Positions 1 to 21,560 of a DNA stretch of 64,000 bases are shown piece by piece (the stretch's first letter is position 1; each line of letters begins with the position of its first letter). This DNA comes from Lycocorax pyrrhopterus obiensis (Eukaryota > Chordata > Aves > Passeriformes > Paradisaeidae). The notes below the pieces were generated by a model, which searched no databases, was not told the DNA's origin, and worked only from the letters and a program-made list of their open reading frames with translations. The translations under genes were made by a program, and so were the position numbers. Location of the stretch: NCBI GenBank assembly GCA_014706295.1, contig JACSVZ010000037.1:4650001-4714000 (forward strand), read 5' to 3'.

Positions 1-3000
1 GAGGCACGTTGAAAACACTATCAAGCAGCAAACTATTATGATAGCAAGATAAAAAGAGATGTTCCATCACTAGTACTCGTCTAAAAGAGAAATCTGCTGT
101 TAGAAAGATCATTAACACATTATTGTGTTAAATTACAGCAGATATTTCAGTGCATGATACAGCAATGCCTTACATATAGTTACATCTACCAACCTTATGT
201 CTGTATTTCCTTTTTTAAGGCCTTATTTTAAGAGAGTACTTATTCTGAAACATTTTTATTTGTCCTGTCAGATAGTGTCAGGTACTTTAGGCCACCTTTC
301 CAAATGCCCCTAACATCAGCAGCTCTCATTTCGCTGAGGTGGGTGGCTTGGGTGTTTAAAAGTTATGGGAGAAAAATCTGGAGCTACATGAACTGCAGTA
401 ATTCTCCCCTCACCCACACATAAAACCCTATTAAGGTAAAGTTAAAAAACCTGCAAGCTCATAGCAAGACAAGGTGCCATATTTTCCACAACTCCTGAAG
501 AAAAACTCCTCTCCTGTGGGTAGCTAAGCAGACAGAATTCAAATAAGAGTTTACTTCCCAAGAGAAAAACCTTCCCCAGAACTCAGTGAGGATAATTTCA
601 AAATTATGGAAGTGGGGAAACTAAGATGCCTGCAGGCTGACTTCTATTTCTTTACAATGTAAAAATTGTATTTATCCTTACATAGGAAGGGAATTGCCCT
701 ACTGAAAACAAAACCCAATGGTTCTATGTTAATTTGCCTCCCATTTCAGCCACTAATGATACAGCCTGAACTGCCTGGTCAGTAGGGTGTCATTAACACA
801 AAGTTCTCTACCAAAATGAATTTGACTTTTACAGGCAAAGTAGCATGAGAAACTAAGGGATCTCTTAAGAAATCTTGTATTTTTTCTTCAAGACAAAGAT
901 AACTTGCTACTTTTCCATTCAAGATCAAAGAAGAGAAACAACACAAGGAGACAAAGATAGAAGAAAGAGAGACAGAACATTTGAAGCTTCAATTTTCTAA
1001 CACTTTTTCTTTCAGATCAGTACAATCACTGAATTCACTCTATAGAGAAAGAAGATTAAAAAATGGAGGTTATATACGGCCAAAAAAGGACTCTGGGAAC
1101 TTTGCTGATGTGTTTAAAGCTACTGTACTTTACAATTCTTATTTCAGAAGTAAAATGATAAACAAAAAACAAAGCACTTCTAATCTTCAAAGCAATGTAT
1201 GATCAATAACAACTTCACAGCACTTGATATTTAAGGATCATAATCTGTATTTTACTCCAGGAAAGAAAGATGTGTACAGAATGAGTGATCTGCCTGGGTC
1301 CAACACTGAGCTGGGGATGGAACTCACACATCACAAGCTTGTTTGTTAAACACAAACCCATGCTTTCATTTAGCAGTTGTTCTTTTGTTATCAGTTTTTA
1401 TTTGAGGAAATCATTATTATAATAAATAGATTATGGACTTTTTTTTTCCAGCCCCTGCAGAAACATTTGAGATAGTGGTGGAGGTACATCCCAGGATTAT
1501 TTAGCAAAATGTTTAGCACAACACACCAATTAACTTACTATGCCTGAAATCAATCTATTTCAAGAGGTTACTTAACTATCTGCAAGGGTCAACACATGAA
1601 TAGCTTCACATCAGCAGCAGCTTCCTTGTTAAATCACATTTATGGTCAGAGCATTCTGCAGGACACAGCCAGTCTCTGGGTAAAGCTCTGATTTCTGACC
1701 CTTCATAGCTTCTGACCCGGCACCCCGAATCTTGCAATCTTGGTTACTGATCTCCGTCTCATCTTTGTCCATCTAAATCACCAGAGATCCTTCCAAGAGC
1801 AGAAGCGGCACAATGTTGGAAAGATGTTCAGTCAAGGATCAGTTTAATAGGAATGTTACAACTGCCTGCAGTACAGAAATTTGCCAAAATCCTGAAATAT
1901 TTACAAACTAATTTTAAAAAGTTTCTCCTGGAAACTTAGACCTCTCAAACTACAAGGAAAAAGATTTCCATGTCATTGTACTGTAAACTTTTTTTGAGTG
2001 CTGAGAGATTTAATTTACATAGTAATGCTGCAAGCAGGCTGGGGGTGTATGGGGAGAGAGTTCCTTAGCACCAGTAATGAGCAGAAAGGAAAAGAAGGCA
2101 GCTCCAGTCCCCACGGACTGTTTTGTTTCCCATAATTTCAGAGTCTAATAATGCCTTTTAATAAGCTGCTCTCAGCTATGAAGCTGCAATCAGCCTTTGT
2201 CAGAGACCACAATGCTGCCCCAGACAGGAAAATAGTTCTGCTGGAATGGACAAAAGACCCCACCTCAATAAAGGCTTTTTAAAAACAGGGAGAAAAAAGT
2301 TGTATCAGTGAAAAACAAATTATGCTGTCTATACCATGTATCCTTTCATTTCTTAAATGCTAGATTTCAAAAGTATACCCATTAAAGCAAAATACAGTCT
2401 AGAGACACATTTTCTAGTCTACTCCAGTCTTAGTTTACAATTAGACAAACTTGCTAATTTATAGGGTATTTGTTCCCTGTAAGTGCACTCTAAATGATGA
2501 TTGACCATGTTAATTTTCTGTTTATAGTCTATGGTACCCACTTAGTCTCTGAGCTAAAAATTCAACTATTTGAGATTTAAAATCCTCCTATGCCAAGTTT
2601 ATTCAGGATCCGGAGACACAGACCCTCCCCTCTCCATAGCACCACCACTTAGACTGAGCAGCAGTTGCACTGATCACAGAACGGGAGCTTCCCCCCCTCT
2701 TTTAAAACTTGTTTCTCCTGGCAAGCTATTTCATGCCGCCTCTGAAATAACAGCAGCATGCAGTTATACACCAGAGCTGAAGGAAGAGCCACAGGAAGAG
2801 CATCTCATTGCCATGTCCTATCAATTCCCTGTCCTTTCAATACACAAGGTTAAATTACTCCAGAAGCCTCCCCACAGGGCTGCCATTGTCCTCAGTCAGG
2901 GCTGGGACACAAAGTGCTCATTCATGTGCACAGCAAACAAGTAGCCAAGGGCCAGTGATCAGCATCAAGGCTCATTTTGGGTCTTCTGCAAACAGTTTGT

Positions 3001-3509
3001 AGGAAGACGGCATTTCAATAAACTACATTCATTTTCCAAAGCTTCGATGCTTTCCTAGCACAAACTACTTAGTAGGGAGTCCAGACAAAAATTAAGACAA
3101 TGTGAAGAATCACCCAAAAAAAATCATCAGGACCACTCCTTAAAAAGATCTGCTTGCTACAACCACATGCAAAAAGATTAAGTTTTAATAGTTAGAGAAA
3201 TGCACATTCAGAAAAGTTCAAAACAGCTGACTCTTTCCAAAGACAGTCATACCATGCTTTTGTTTTAGAGTTTCACTTAGTGTTCAGCCTCAGAGCTTGT
3301 ATTACTTAAAGGGTACAGACACCAAGGTTCCAAAGTGCACTTAAGGCTGCTTACTTCGTATCTTCTGGTTAAGGACCCAAGAGGTTTAGGGCTTGGGTCT
3401 TTTGTTTTGCTTTGCATTTTTTCAACATGTTAGAAATAGAAAAACCAAACGCAGTATGACCAAAATCCAATGCTGCTGATAACTGGAGACACAAGCCTCA
3501 CGAACCTCT
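1..3509. other. LZIC 3' UTR and downstream spacer, no gene seen
   Basis: AT-rich sequence beyond the LZIC stop codon. The part nearest 3509 must hold the LZIC 3' UTR, which runs leftward. A minus-strand AATAAA at 2598-2603 (plus-strand TTTATT) is one possible polyadenylation signal, but several similar hexamers occur and I cannot choose between them. The short open frames here have no recognisable protein. In other vertebrates CTNNBIP1 lies on this side of LZIC; I saw no CTNNBIP1 exon, so it probably begins outside the window. Confidence 0.5.
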
Positions 3510-10290
<6,781 letters not shown>

Positions 10291-10400
10291 CTCCGCCGGG
10301 CAGGCCGCGTCAGGGCGGGCCCATCCCGGCCCTCCGGCACCGCTTCCGCCGCGCCCGGGCCAATGAGCGCGCGCGGCGCCGCGGGCCCGGCCGAGCCGGG

Positions 10401-10562
10401 CCAGCGCCGAGGGTGAGCGGGGCCGGGCAGCGGGGCCAGCGCCGAGGGTGAGCGGGGACGGGGAGCGGGGCCAGCGCCGAGGGTGAGCGGGGACGGGCAG
10501 CGGGGACAGCGCCGAGGGGGAGCGGGGCCAGCGCCGAGGGTGAGCGGGGCCGGGCAGCGGGG
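10401..10562 (+). repeat. 35-bp GC-rich minisatellite with a candidate splice donor in most units
   Basis: Units lie at 10401-10435, 10436-10470, 10471-10505, 10506-10527 (shortened, 22 bp) and 10528-10562. Full units begin CCAGCGCCGAGGGTGAGC and end GGGCAGCGGGG or GGGGAGCGGGG. Each full unit contains GAGG|GTGAGC, with GT at 10413, 10448, 10483 and 10540; the short unit has GG instead of GT. The array sits where the NMNAT1 5' non-coding exon is expected, so the repeat may supply several interchangeable donors. G-rich runs on the plus strand could also form G-quadruplexes. Confidence 0.85.
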
Positions 10563-10680
10563 ACGGGGAGCGGGGCCCACCGGGGACGGGCGGCGGCGGC
10601 GGGGGGGACTCGCTGGGCGGGGACCGGACCCCCGTGCAGGCCCCCGGGGGCGGGGAGCTGCGGGAGGGTGTTACTGAAGC

Positions 10681-13131
10681 GTCCAGCGACGCCCACATCA
10701 TGCTTGTATTCTGTATATGTATACTGATATATAAACGTATTTGACAGATATTTGCCTCAAACATAAATGAGATTGAGCAAAGCATCCTTACCTGCTTACC
10801 CCCGGAAGCTGCCTGGCAGGCTGGGCTCCAGAGCCATCCTAAGACCTGCTGTAGGCATATTTTGATGTCTTTTAGCGCAAATACATGTCCAGTCCCGCTA
10901 AGCACTAGCAGGACGGCAATCAGTACACACTAAGTACTGGTGGGATTATGTAAAAGCATGATGAGATTACATGTAAGCATGTATATAAGGAGTACATCAG
11001 AGGGCACTTTATTTTTTCCTTCAGAAGAAGTGAAAATTGTCTAGGATGTATGTCCTACACTGACTGGCCCTCAGTGAAGGCCATTTTACTTTTATCATAC
11101 AATAAAAATAGACCTAGTTCCATTACAGCTCAGACAGTGTCTGGGCTTTGATCATCCCTGGACCTTGTCTTTTTTACCTCTCCTGGGACGTGCAAATTGC
11201 ATAGCTTCTCCAAAAAATTTAGAGCTGTGTGAAGGTGGTTCCATGGAAAGCAGATCCCAGCTCTGATGGTGCCGTGGTGGTTATAGGATGAGACAACAGT
11301 GAAGGCAATCATGTCACTGATTACCTCTGATGTCACATACCTCTCATTTCTTCTGTTCCCCACATCAACCATGCAGCTGTTTTCTGTGCAAACAGTGCTA
11401 CACAGAGGGTGTCAGTGCAAATTAGGAGACTGAGGGGATGTGGAAACTATGAAATTCTGTGTATACTCTCAATATGGAATGCTGCAAGTTGAGTTTATGA
11501 GGCAATGATTGCCTGTTTCTGTAAACTAAAATAAGCAGCATGGAGAGGGACATTTGACTAACTCCTGAAAAGGCACTCTATATTTTCGTCTTAAATTTTT
11601 CTACTTTTTTTGTACTTTTTTCTTTTTTAAGGAAAAAATCAACCTTTTTTCAGTTTTGCAGCATGAGTTACTCTGTTGAAAGTAGGATTTGTGCATTACA
11701 AAGGCAGTCTCATTCCTCGCCTCCCTGTTCCCATAGTAACTCTCCTAGCCATGCCCCTGTGAAGGCTGCACTTCAAGTACCACCAGCCCTTCCACTGCTG
11801 AGCTACTCTGCAGTAATAAAGAATATTTTAAAAGTTTGTGGAACTCTTGAAAGCACAGAAAAGTACTAACAGTTACAAAATATGAAGCCTTGCAAGAGTT
11901 CCTTTTATCCGCGGGCTGTTTGATGTTAGGACACAGTCACTGTTACAAGGTTTGGCTGTGATGGTGTCTTAGCGCTGTGGCTGCTGTGAACATCACTCAG
12001 CCTCTCTGTAAGGGAGACAGAATGTGGGGGTGACCTTGTGGAGTTTTTTCAGGTGGCAATGTTGCTGTAGAAAAAATGGCAGATAATTCCGTGCTCCTCA
12101 GGATGTCTCAGACATCTTGCAAAGAGCAACAGCAGGAGAATGGCCCATCGGGTCTCCTTTGTTAGGCTAGGCTGTGGGAAAACATCTTGGCAAGCCAGAA
12201 TATTCTCAGGAAAGAATACAGAGGCAAAAATGTGTGTGAGGAGAAAGTGTAGTGTGAGGAGAAGTTAAATGATAAATAGTGAATTTTCCTTGTTTTCAGC
12301 AATTCTTAGGCAGCTTTCTGAAACTGAAGCTCAGAATTGGAATAGAGCTATGGTATTTTAGAAAAGGGGAAAATCCCCGGTATTTAATTGCAGCTTTTAC
12401 TAAACTTCTGTTAATTCACTATTCTTCTCTCACCTTTTCCGCTGGTACACCTAACGCTTGCTGCAACACAAAGCAGACTGACTTTTCTCATGTTTAGTCC
12501 ATAGCACTCTCTTCCCACATACCATGCTGAATTATATAAATTACCCCTCTTTAGATTTTGTATTTCAGAAAATGTAAGTAAATCCTGAATGAAGAAGTGT
12601 TGATGCCGTTCTCCTTCAAAATTTAATTCAATGTAATATATGACACAATATTGATTTTGTAGATCATGCTGGAAAGGCTCACTGCAATTTAGAGAGGCAA
12701 GACTAGGAATGGTCAAAGGATGTTCTATTTCTCCCTATAAGCACTAGAAGGAAGTTACTTAACAAGGAAGTTCCCTGCCCACATGTCTCTTGGCAGTTGA
12801 TTGGCACTGGCATCTTAAAAAAGGTGCAAAGTTCTAATAAAGTGTGTCCTGCAATCAGGACAGATAATCTCTCCACGTGAAGTTTAAAAGCATGAGCTGC
12901 TTTTCTTCACAGTGGGCCGTACGCCATCCTCTCTGGGCAAGCAGCCTCTTTGCAGTCATTTTGTATTTTAATCACTTAAAATTTGGACAATAAAGTTTCA
13001 CATAAACAATCACAGGCCAGGTGTTGATGGAAGAAAAATACAGCATTCAATTTGATCTTGAAATTTTATCTTCTGCTTTTTGGCAGCACAAGTAAGTAGC
13101 TATAACTCTTTCTTAATCCCATTTCTTGTAG
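10681..13131 (+). other. NMNAT1 5' UTR intron, no coding feature
   Basis: AT-rich sequence between the CpG island and the NMNAT1 start exon. The acceptor at its right end is good: a pyrimidine-rich tract followed by TTCTTGTAG, with AG at 13130-13131. An 80-codon minus-strand frame at 11130-11372 has no recognisable domain, and I do not call it a gene. Confidence 0.6.
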
Positions 13132-15550
<2,419 letters not shown>

Positions 15551-16310
15551 GGGTTGGTTTGGGGTTTTTCTTAGGTAAATAGTGGGCTAATTCTGTACAT
15601 CTGTAGTTGCTGATGAGGTTTGGTGCACTCAGCGGTTGGACCTACACAACCTTTTTCAAGTCCAATAGTTTCCAAGATTTTCACATTTAAATGTTTTGTC
15701 CCAGTGCACTGAAGTGAGTATAAGAATTCACATCGGCGTGTGAAAACTGCAAATATATCAGCAAAACAAATGAAAATGTTCTGATTAGTTTTAACTCAAA
15801 CTGCTCTGCTGTTTATAAAACAATAACACAAATATTTTTAATAACTTACAGTGTCTTAACAAAATTATCTGGTTTCAAGATGCACCATTTACTTAGAGTA
15901 AATCTATGTAATTTTGTTGGGTTTTTTTTAATTGTCAATGTGTGGTTCACCTCAAAAAAATTATTTAGCTCTCTCCTGGAAGGGAAGAATTTCTTCTTGG
16001 CTGAAGTGGTGCTAGGTACAGCATGCTTTGAGCTGCTTGCGTTTGAGATATGCAGCTGCTTGTTTGCTGTTATGCAATTTGCTTCCAGAAATGTCCTGTG
16101 CTTTACTTTTCCGTTCATGTTTCCAGGGCTGTAATGTTAAGCTCAGTATTGTTTCTGATGGAAGGACAAACCTACCTCAGAAACTGGTTTAAAGCCATTG
16201 ATTTAATAGATAGAAATTAATAATAGTGTCATTGCACTGATTCTCAGACACTTGTCCCTTTATTACAAGTAATACATTTATTTCAAATAATAAAGTATCT
16301 TTTACTTTTG
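15551..16310 (+). other. NMNAT1: NMNAT1 3' UTR (end tentative)
   Basis: AT-rich sequence after the TAG stop. The first good AATAAA on the plus strand is at 16289-16294, followed by a T-rich stretch, which would end the transcript near 16310. Further AATAAA hexamers follow (for example around 17704-17720), so a longer UTR is possible. Confidence 0.45.
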
Positions 16311-18537
16311 AGCCATAAATAGAATGTAATTATATACAGCCAGAATGTTTTCTGTTACTAGAGTTGAGAGAAAATGGTAGGATATCAATACTGATCATAA
16401 GTGAAATATTTTTCTTTGCTAGAAATCTGGTTTTGAATCTAACAGTGTATTATTGTCTGTATTATGTGAACATAAGCTAGAGAGGCACTGTGACTGTTGT
16501 GATAGAATTCTACCTCCCTTTATTTGCTGCTATCCCATTTTTGTTTGGATTATGTGCCTTATTAATAATGCCAAGGTTTGCAAGCCACTTTCTCATGGGT
16601 CAACAGCTCTTTCATGGGATCCCCACAAGATTACTCTGGTCACATTTTTCGGATCAACAAATCCAGCTGAATGTGAGACTCTCCAGGCAGGTGGCCAAGA
16701 TGCTGTTGGGCAAGTTTAGAACCAGGGACATGTTCCACAATCATGACTGACTGCTTGGTATGGACCCTTTGTTTTACTGGTGGGATCCAGGAACCTGCCT
16801 GTTACAGCACTAGAAGTAACTGCACACTGGCCATCTCCTGTTCAATCAGTTACAAACACCAGCACCACAGTCAGTGCTGGGGCAGAACAAGGATGTCAGG
16901 TAAAACTTTCAGGAGTGGACTTTTGTCAGACCTGAAAGAGAACACAGGGCCCTTGCACCACACGTGTCATTTAGACTCAAAATATTTTATTAATGCTGCT
17001 ACAGCAGCAGGACCCACTTGATCCGCTTCTGTAATGAGGCCACATCCCTAAGGGAATGTGTTAGATGCTCAGGGCTTCACAGCAACTAGGATGGAAATGG
17101 AAAACATATTTCCACAAAAATAAAATAAGAAATCTGAAGGAAGAAAGAAATGAACTTTCTCACATCTGAACTTTCGGATGTGGCCAGGGCAAGAGGCAGT
17201 TCTTAGAAGCTCCGTAGGCAATTCTGTGGCTGAAGCTTGGAAGAGTAACCCTAGTGCCCTTTAGAGGTCTTTGTGTGAGGTTTGAGTACTGATTTACAAG
17301 AAGAAGAACCACACCCCAGATTATCTACATAATTTAAATTAAAATGTTATATCTGGGCTTTGACACAGGACTTACGAAGTACTGACTTCTCTTTGCTTGC
17401 AAGAGTCAGTAGTATTGCAACAATGCTTTACTACCATAACCTCATAACACCAAATTGTGGGTGAAATGTTAACTATTTGAGTCCAGAGGAAACAGTAATT
17501 TTCATTTCTCGGTGCCGTTCCTGGTTTAGTGTAGGTTAGAGAACAATATCCAGCTGCAAACAGGAAACAAGCTTTGATGTCCTGAGTTCCTACTCACATG
17601 ATTGTGTGGGTCATATGGGTCAAACTGCCAGCTCTGAAAATGGAGCTAAAGTTTGGGGAAACTTCCCTGCAAAATATTATCCTTCAGCCTAACACAAGTC
17701 AGTAAATAAATAAATAAATGTAGTAGGTATAGGTGTATTTCCTCACCTCTAAATCCCTTATTTCCTCACTTACAGATTCCCTATGTCCTTTCTCTTCAAA
17801 GTCAAGCATTTTTTATTCACTTTTCAAAACACATTGCTGGGTCATCAGGGATTTCTATCGCTTCTTTGCTGAAGGTAAATTCCAACACTGAAGCTTATCT
17901 GCTGCATCATGTGCTCCACTGCCTGTGTGCTCTGCCACAATGTGTAGCATCTAATAAAGCATCAGTGGGAACAGCTCCTGTGTCAGCTCTCTTTTGTGTG
18001 TCAAGAATAGAAAGCAAAGGCAGGAGCTACATCTCCTATATACAGAAGATTACTTTTTGAATTCTGCTTACTATTTACTCCAGACATAAACCAACATGAT
18101 ATAATTCTTATCTCTGTGTCATAGGTATTGCTTTAAAACTTGTTCATATAATACAATCCACAGTTTAACAGTCAATCCGTGTCTGTTCAAGTACAGCATG
18201 TCTTTTACAGGGATACATCACCTTTTCAACAAATATCTGGATTTCAGATCATAAAGCCCCAGATCTAATAAACATGCAGGAAATCTTAGTAATGACAAAA
18301 TCAGTCCCTTTAAAGTATACAAGATGGACATAAATGGTTTAAACCTGTTTTTGGCTTGCATTATGGCTCTTGAGCTGTTAACATTTGCTCCACACAAAGA
18401 TTTCAGAGACGGTGAACTTTTCCCTCCAACGCAGCTGAAGCCATTCTACAAATACCCTCTCACCCACTGGCTCAGCAGTAGCACCCTTCCTCTCCAGCAG
18501 AAAGGTCCTGGGATGTAATCCCACCCACAGGCTGCCT
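16311..18537. other. Spacer between NMNAT1 and RBP7
   Basis: No gene recognised. It contains a short (TAAA)n run near 17704-17720 and otherwise unremarkable AT-rich sequence. Open frames at 16453-16719 and 16743-17021 have no recognisable product. Distal RBP7 regulatory sequence may lie here but cannot be identified by eye. Confidence 0.5.
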
Positions 18538-18545
18538 TATAAAAG
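18538..18545 (+). promoter_or_regulatory. RBP7: TATA box of RBP7
   Basis: TATAAAAG lies 66 bp upstream of the RBP7 ATG, which predicts a start of transcription near 18568 and a 5' UTR of about 35 nt. Unlike its neighbours, RBP7 has no CpG island. That fits a tissue-restricted gene. Confidence 0.85.
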
Positions 18546-18603
18546 GCCTGGCTAGAAAACCACATTTGCATTTTTGACTGGATCTTCCTTCTACTGTCTG
18601 GCA

Positions 18604-20116
18604 ATGCCTGTGGATTTCAGTGGAACCTGGAACCTTGTCAGCAATGACAACTTTGAAGGTTATATGGTGGCCTTAGGTAGGTGAAAATACCTGATTCTGT
18701 CCTTCCTCCCTTCTCCCATAAGGGTCTTCTTGAATTTGAAGGACTGCCCTTCATTTCACCCTATTTAAGGTATAGAGTGCAGAGAGTTCTTGTTAATTCT
18801 TGCATTGCTTTTCCTCTGACAAAGGATGAGTAGGCATTAACCTCTTGCTAAGTGGGGGTTAAGTCTGAAACCAAGCTTGGGTGTCTTTGTGGGGGAAGTC
18901 AGCTCTCTCCAGGAGTCTTCTGACTCAAAGTCCTGGAAATCTTGCATAGGAATTGTGCAACAATTGAGTAAACTGGTTTTCAAAGAGTAGAAAGTACAAG
19001 AGGACAACTTAATCTGTGTAACATGGAGCTTTAAACAAAACGAAGGGTTCCAATAAAACAACAAAACGCTGCATAGCAGTAAGGTCAAACTACCTAAGAA
19101 ATGCTTCTGGTAGTAATAAAGGTTAAGTCCTGGCTGCCAGAATGGCTGGTGATAAATACAACTCTGATATTTTTGCCTCCTGTCCAAGGTATTGACTTCG
19201 CAACACGCAAAATAGCAAAAATGCTGAAGCCTCAGAAAGTGATCAAACAAGATGGTGATTCGTTCTATATCCATACAACTAGCACATTCAGAGATTACTC
19301 GCTTGAATTCAAAGTTGGAGAAGAGTTTGAGGAAGATAATAAAGGCTTGGATAACAGAAAATGCAAGGTAAGAGTGAATATATAAGAGGCTGTGACAAAA
19401 TTAAGATGCCATGGTCAATCCAGATACTTGAGCAGAAATTGTTTCAAGAATAATATTTGTAGTGCAAGACAGCAGTAGGAGCCTGAGTTACAGACAAAGA
19501 GTGTCACTTTCACTCAGGAGTAACATCTAGGTCCTCTTTTATCCAGGAAAATGCACATTTTCTACAAGTATTTTGCAGAACTGAGACAGACATGCAGAAA
19601 CACTTTTTTGTTCCCTGTTCTACAGAGCCTTGTTACCTGGGAAAATGACAAACTTGTCTGTGTCCAGACTGGTGAGAAGAAGAACAGGGGCTGGACTCAC
19701 TGGCTTGAAGGGGATGACCTCCACCTGGTATTGACAGATTTCTACTAATTATATCTCTGTATGGCAAAAAGTAGGTTTATAATGTGGTCATGGTGTGCAC
19801 AAGTCTTCTAGCTCTGTAGGATGTGTAATGGATGGTACATAGTGAGCACATTCTGCTTTGAGGCAGCTTCACTGTTTCACTGTAATGTGTCGTTAAATTT
19901 GGAATGTTAAGCATAAGTTATTAGCATGGCCAGAGCGGTGGCAAAGGATCTATGTTCAGTTTTGGAAGCAGTTCCTTTGATTGCCATATATATATGTATA
20001 TCTATACCCTCGTTGGGTTTTTTGGTTTATGTTTGTTTGTGTTTTGTTTTGGTTTTGTTTTTTAGGAGCTTCGTTGTGAGAATCAAGTATGTAAACAGGT
20101 CTTCAAGAGAGCTTGA
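18604..20116 (+). CDS. RBP7: Cellular retinol-binding protein RBP7 (CRBP IV type), 4 exons
   Basis: Small cytosolic retinoid carrier of the intracellular lipid-binding family (ten-stranded beta barrel). Exons are 18604-18676, 19189-19367, 19626-19727 and 20066-20116: 405 nt, 134 aa, exactly the human RBP7 length, with the 73/179/102/51 exon pattern typical of the family. The protein starts [20 protein letters not shown] and ends [11 protein letters not shown]. Key residue: GWTHW puts His at residue 109 (108 without Met), where CRBP I has the retinol-contacting Gln. His here is a mark of RBP7/CRBP IV and separates it from RBP1 and RBP2. The last exon codes only 16 residues and lies after a T/G-rich polypyrimidine tract. 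All junctions are GT-AG and in phase. Confidence 0.97.
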
Positions 20117-20291
20117 ATCTGTGTGGTGTGCTGGGTCCTGCCTGCAGGGACAGCTCTGCACAGGAGCCTCATGTCCAGTGAGGGGTTTATGGACAAGAAC
20201 TGACTCCTGTACCTATTAACCTGAAAGGTCTGAAGTTTCTGGCTCAGGAAATAAGTCTGCTGTTGCCACTGTTAAAGGTCTGATTTTTGCT

Positions 20292-20297
20292 AATAAA
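20292..20297 (+). terminator. RBP7: RBP7 polyadenylation signal
   Basis: AATAAA, 176 nt after the RBP7 stop. It is the first such hexamer downstream, which implies a short 3' UTR ending near 20315. Confidence 0.7.
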
Positions 20298-21354
20298 TGC
20301 CCCAAACCAAACTGATCTCAAGTACCTTGCTTTTGAACATGTTTTTCTGGAGGAAAAAACCCAACCCAAAACATTAGTGATGAGGTGTGGGTCTCTAGGC
20401 GATCAAAAGTCAATTAAAACAAGAAAACCTGCCAATTCTAAGAGGCATGTCAACATCAAACAAAACAGGGGGAGTTGGGTGCTGATAGAGAAGGGAAGAT
20501 AACAAATAATGAAGCAAACAACAAAAGGTATGGATTTATTTTTCAAAATGCTTCTCTTTAAGATGTAGACCACTACTTTACTTGCTTGTGTCTTACACAT
20601 TGTAGTGTGAGGCCCCATATTGTGCCATAGCTGCTTTGTTCTCAAAAATAATTAAGTTGATCTTACCAGAGGAAACCAGCCTGTGGTCAAATCCCAGAAC
20701 CATGAAGATGGGTCTGAATGATCCACAGAGATTCCAGTCTGCAAAATAATTGAACTCTGTAAGCAGAGGGAAAACAATGCTGCTTTAGTGAAGCTTTATT
20801 TGCATAAAACTGTTAAATTAAATTTTTTTTTATGACCGTGTGCAATATTGCATAGAAAAGTAGGTTTTTTTCTTGTGTCAACATGTAAGTTGTCAGATAA
20901 ACTAAGTAGTTACAAATGACATGAGTTGTTGCATATTCCTGGATGCATATTCTTGAAGAACAGTAGTTTAAGCTTAGTACCTTAATTACTTCATCTCAAA
21001 AAAATAATCCCTGACACTTTGAAACAACTAGCACCAGCTTTCTGATACTTCTTATCAGTTCAAAATGCTTAAAGCCACCATCAGAGTCAGACAACATCTG
21101 TTGAAGCAGGGAGGGCTTTTGGTTAGATTGACCCCCTCCTCTAATTACTGGACCTATATAAATTTAAGCTGGTTTCCAAAACAAAAAGAAAAGAACTAAT
21201 AGTCTTTGTACAGTTAGGGAAATGTGGGGGCTAGCAGTAAATGCCTGGTGTTTATGCTATGGATGCTGTCAGCCTCTTCCTTCTGGAACTGAGTGGTTTC
21301 ATTTGCTTGGAAACAAAATTGCTGTTAGAGTGCTACGTTAGTAGAAATCACAAA

Positions 21355-21560
21355 TTCGGGCAGCAGCCCCGCTCGCAATCCGTTTATAAAATGCAGCAGC
21401 AGGCGGAGTTTTCTGCGCCACTGGGTGGCGCTTCTGCAGCGTGCTGCACCTTCCCCGACCTGGCGCAGGCCCTGAACGTGCAGAGGGTTCGAGGGTTAAA
21501 CAGCGCTGATATTCCCAAACCCGCTGCTTCCAGGCTGTGCTCTCCAGTAAAAGCGGTGTG
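21355..21560 (+). promoter_or_regulatory. Isolated CpG-rich patch with a TATA-like box
   Basis: About 200 bp with roughly ten CpGs in AT-rich surroundings. It has a TATA-like TATAAAA at 21385-21391, a close CTCF-motif match at 21418-21431, and a perfect 6-bp inverted repeat (TGCAGC, 2-base gap, GCTGCA) at 21435-21448. It could be an insulator, an enhancer, or the promoter of a non-coding RNA. The function is inferred only. Confidence 0.4.
21418..21431 (+). promoter_or_regulatory. Candidate CTCF-binding site
   Basis: CCACTGGGTGGCGC matches the CTCF core CCASYAGRKGGCRS at 13 of 14 positions; the A at position 6 is G. It also contains a 7-bp inverted repeat (21415-21421 with 21425-21431). It lies between TATA-driven RBP7 and CpG-island UBE4B, a plausible place for an insulator. 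Confidence 0.5.

Noticed and set aside
11130..11372. 80-codon minus-strand frame in the NMNAT1 5' intron
   Set aside because: No recognisable family, no splice context, no promoter; length is within chance expectation.
13082..13095. Possible 5-nt micro-exon (GGCAG|CACAA|GTAAGT) before the NMNAT1 start exon
   Set aside because: The signals are there, but so short an exon without transcript support is more likely chance; the acceptor at 13130-13131 explains the start exon.
18500..18520. AGGTC-type nuclear-receptor half-site upstream of the RBP7 TATA box
   Set aside because: RBP7 is a PPAR target in mammals, but only a single imperfect half-site is visible, not a DR1.
21428..21450. REST/RE1-like pattern in the CpG patch
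   Set aside because: Only part of each half-site matches and the spacing is off; the CTCF reading of the adjacent bases fits much better.
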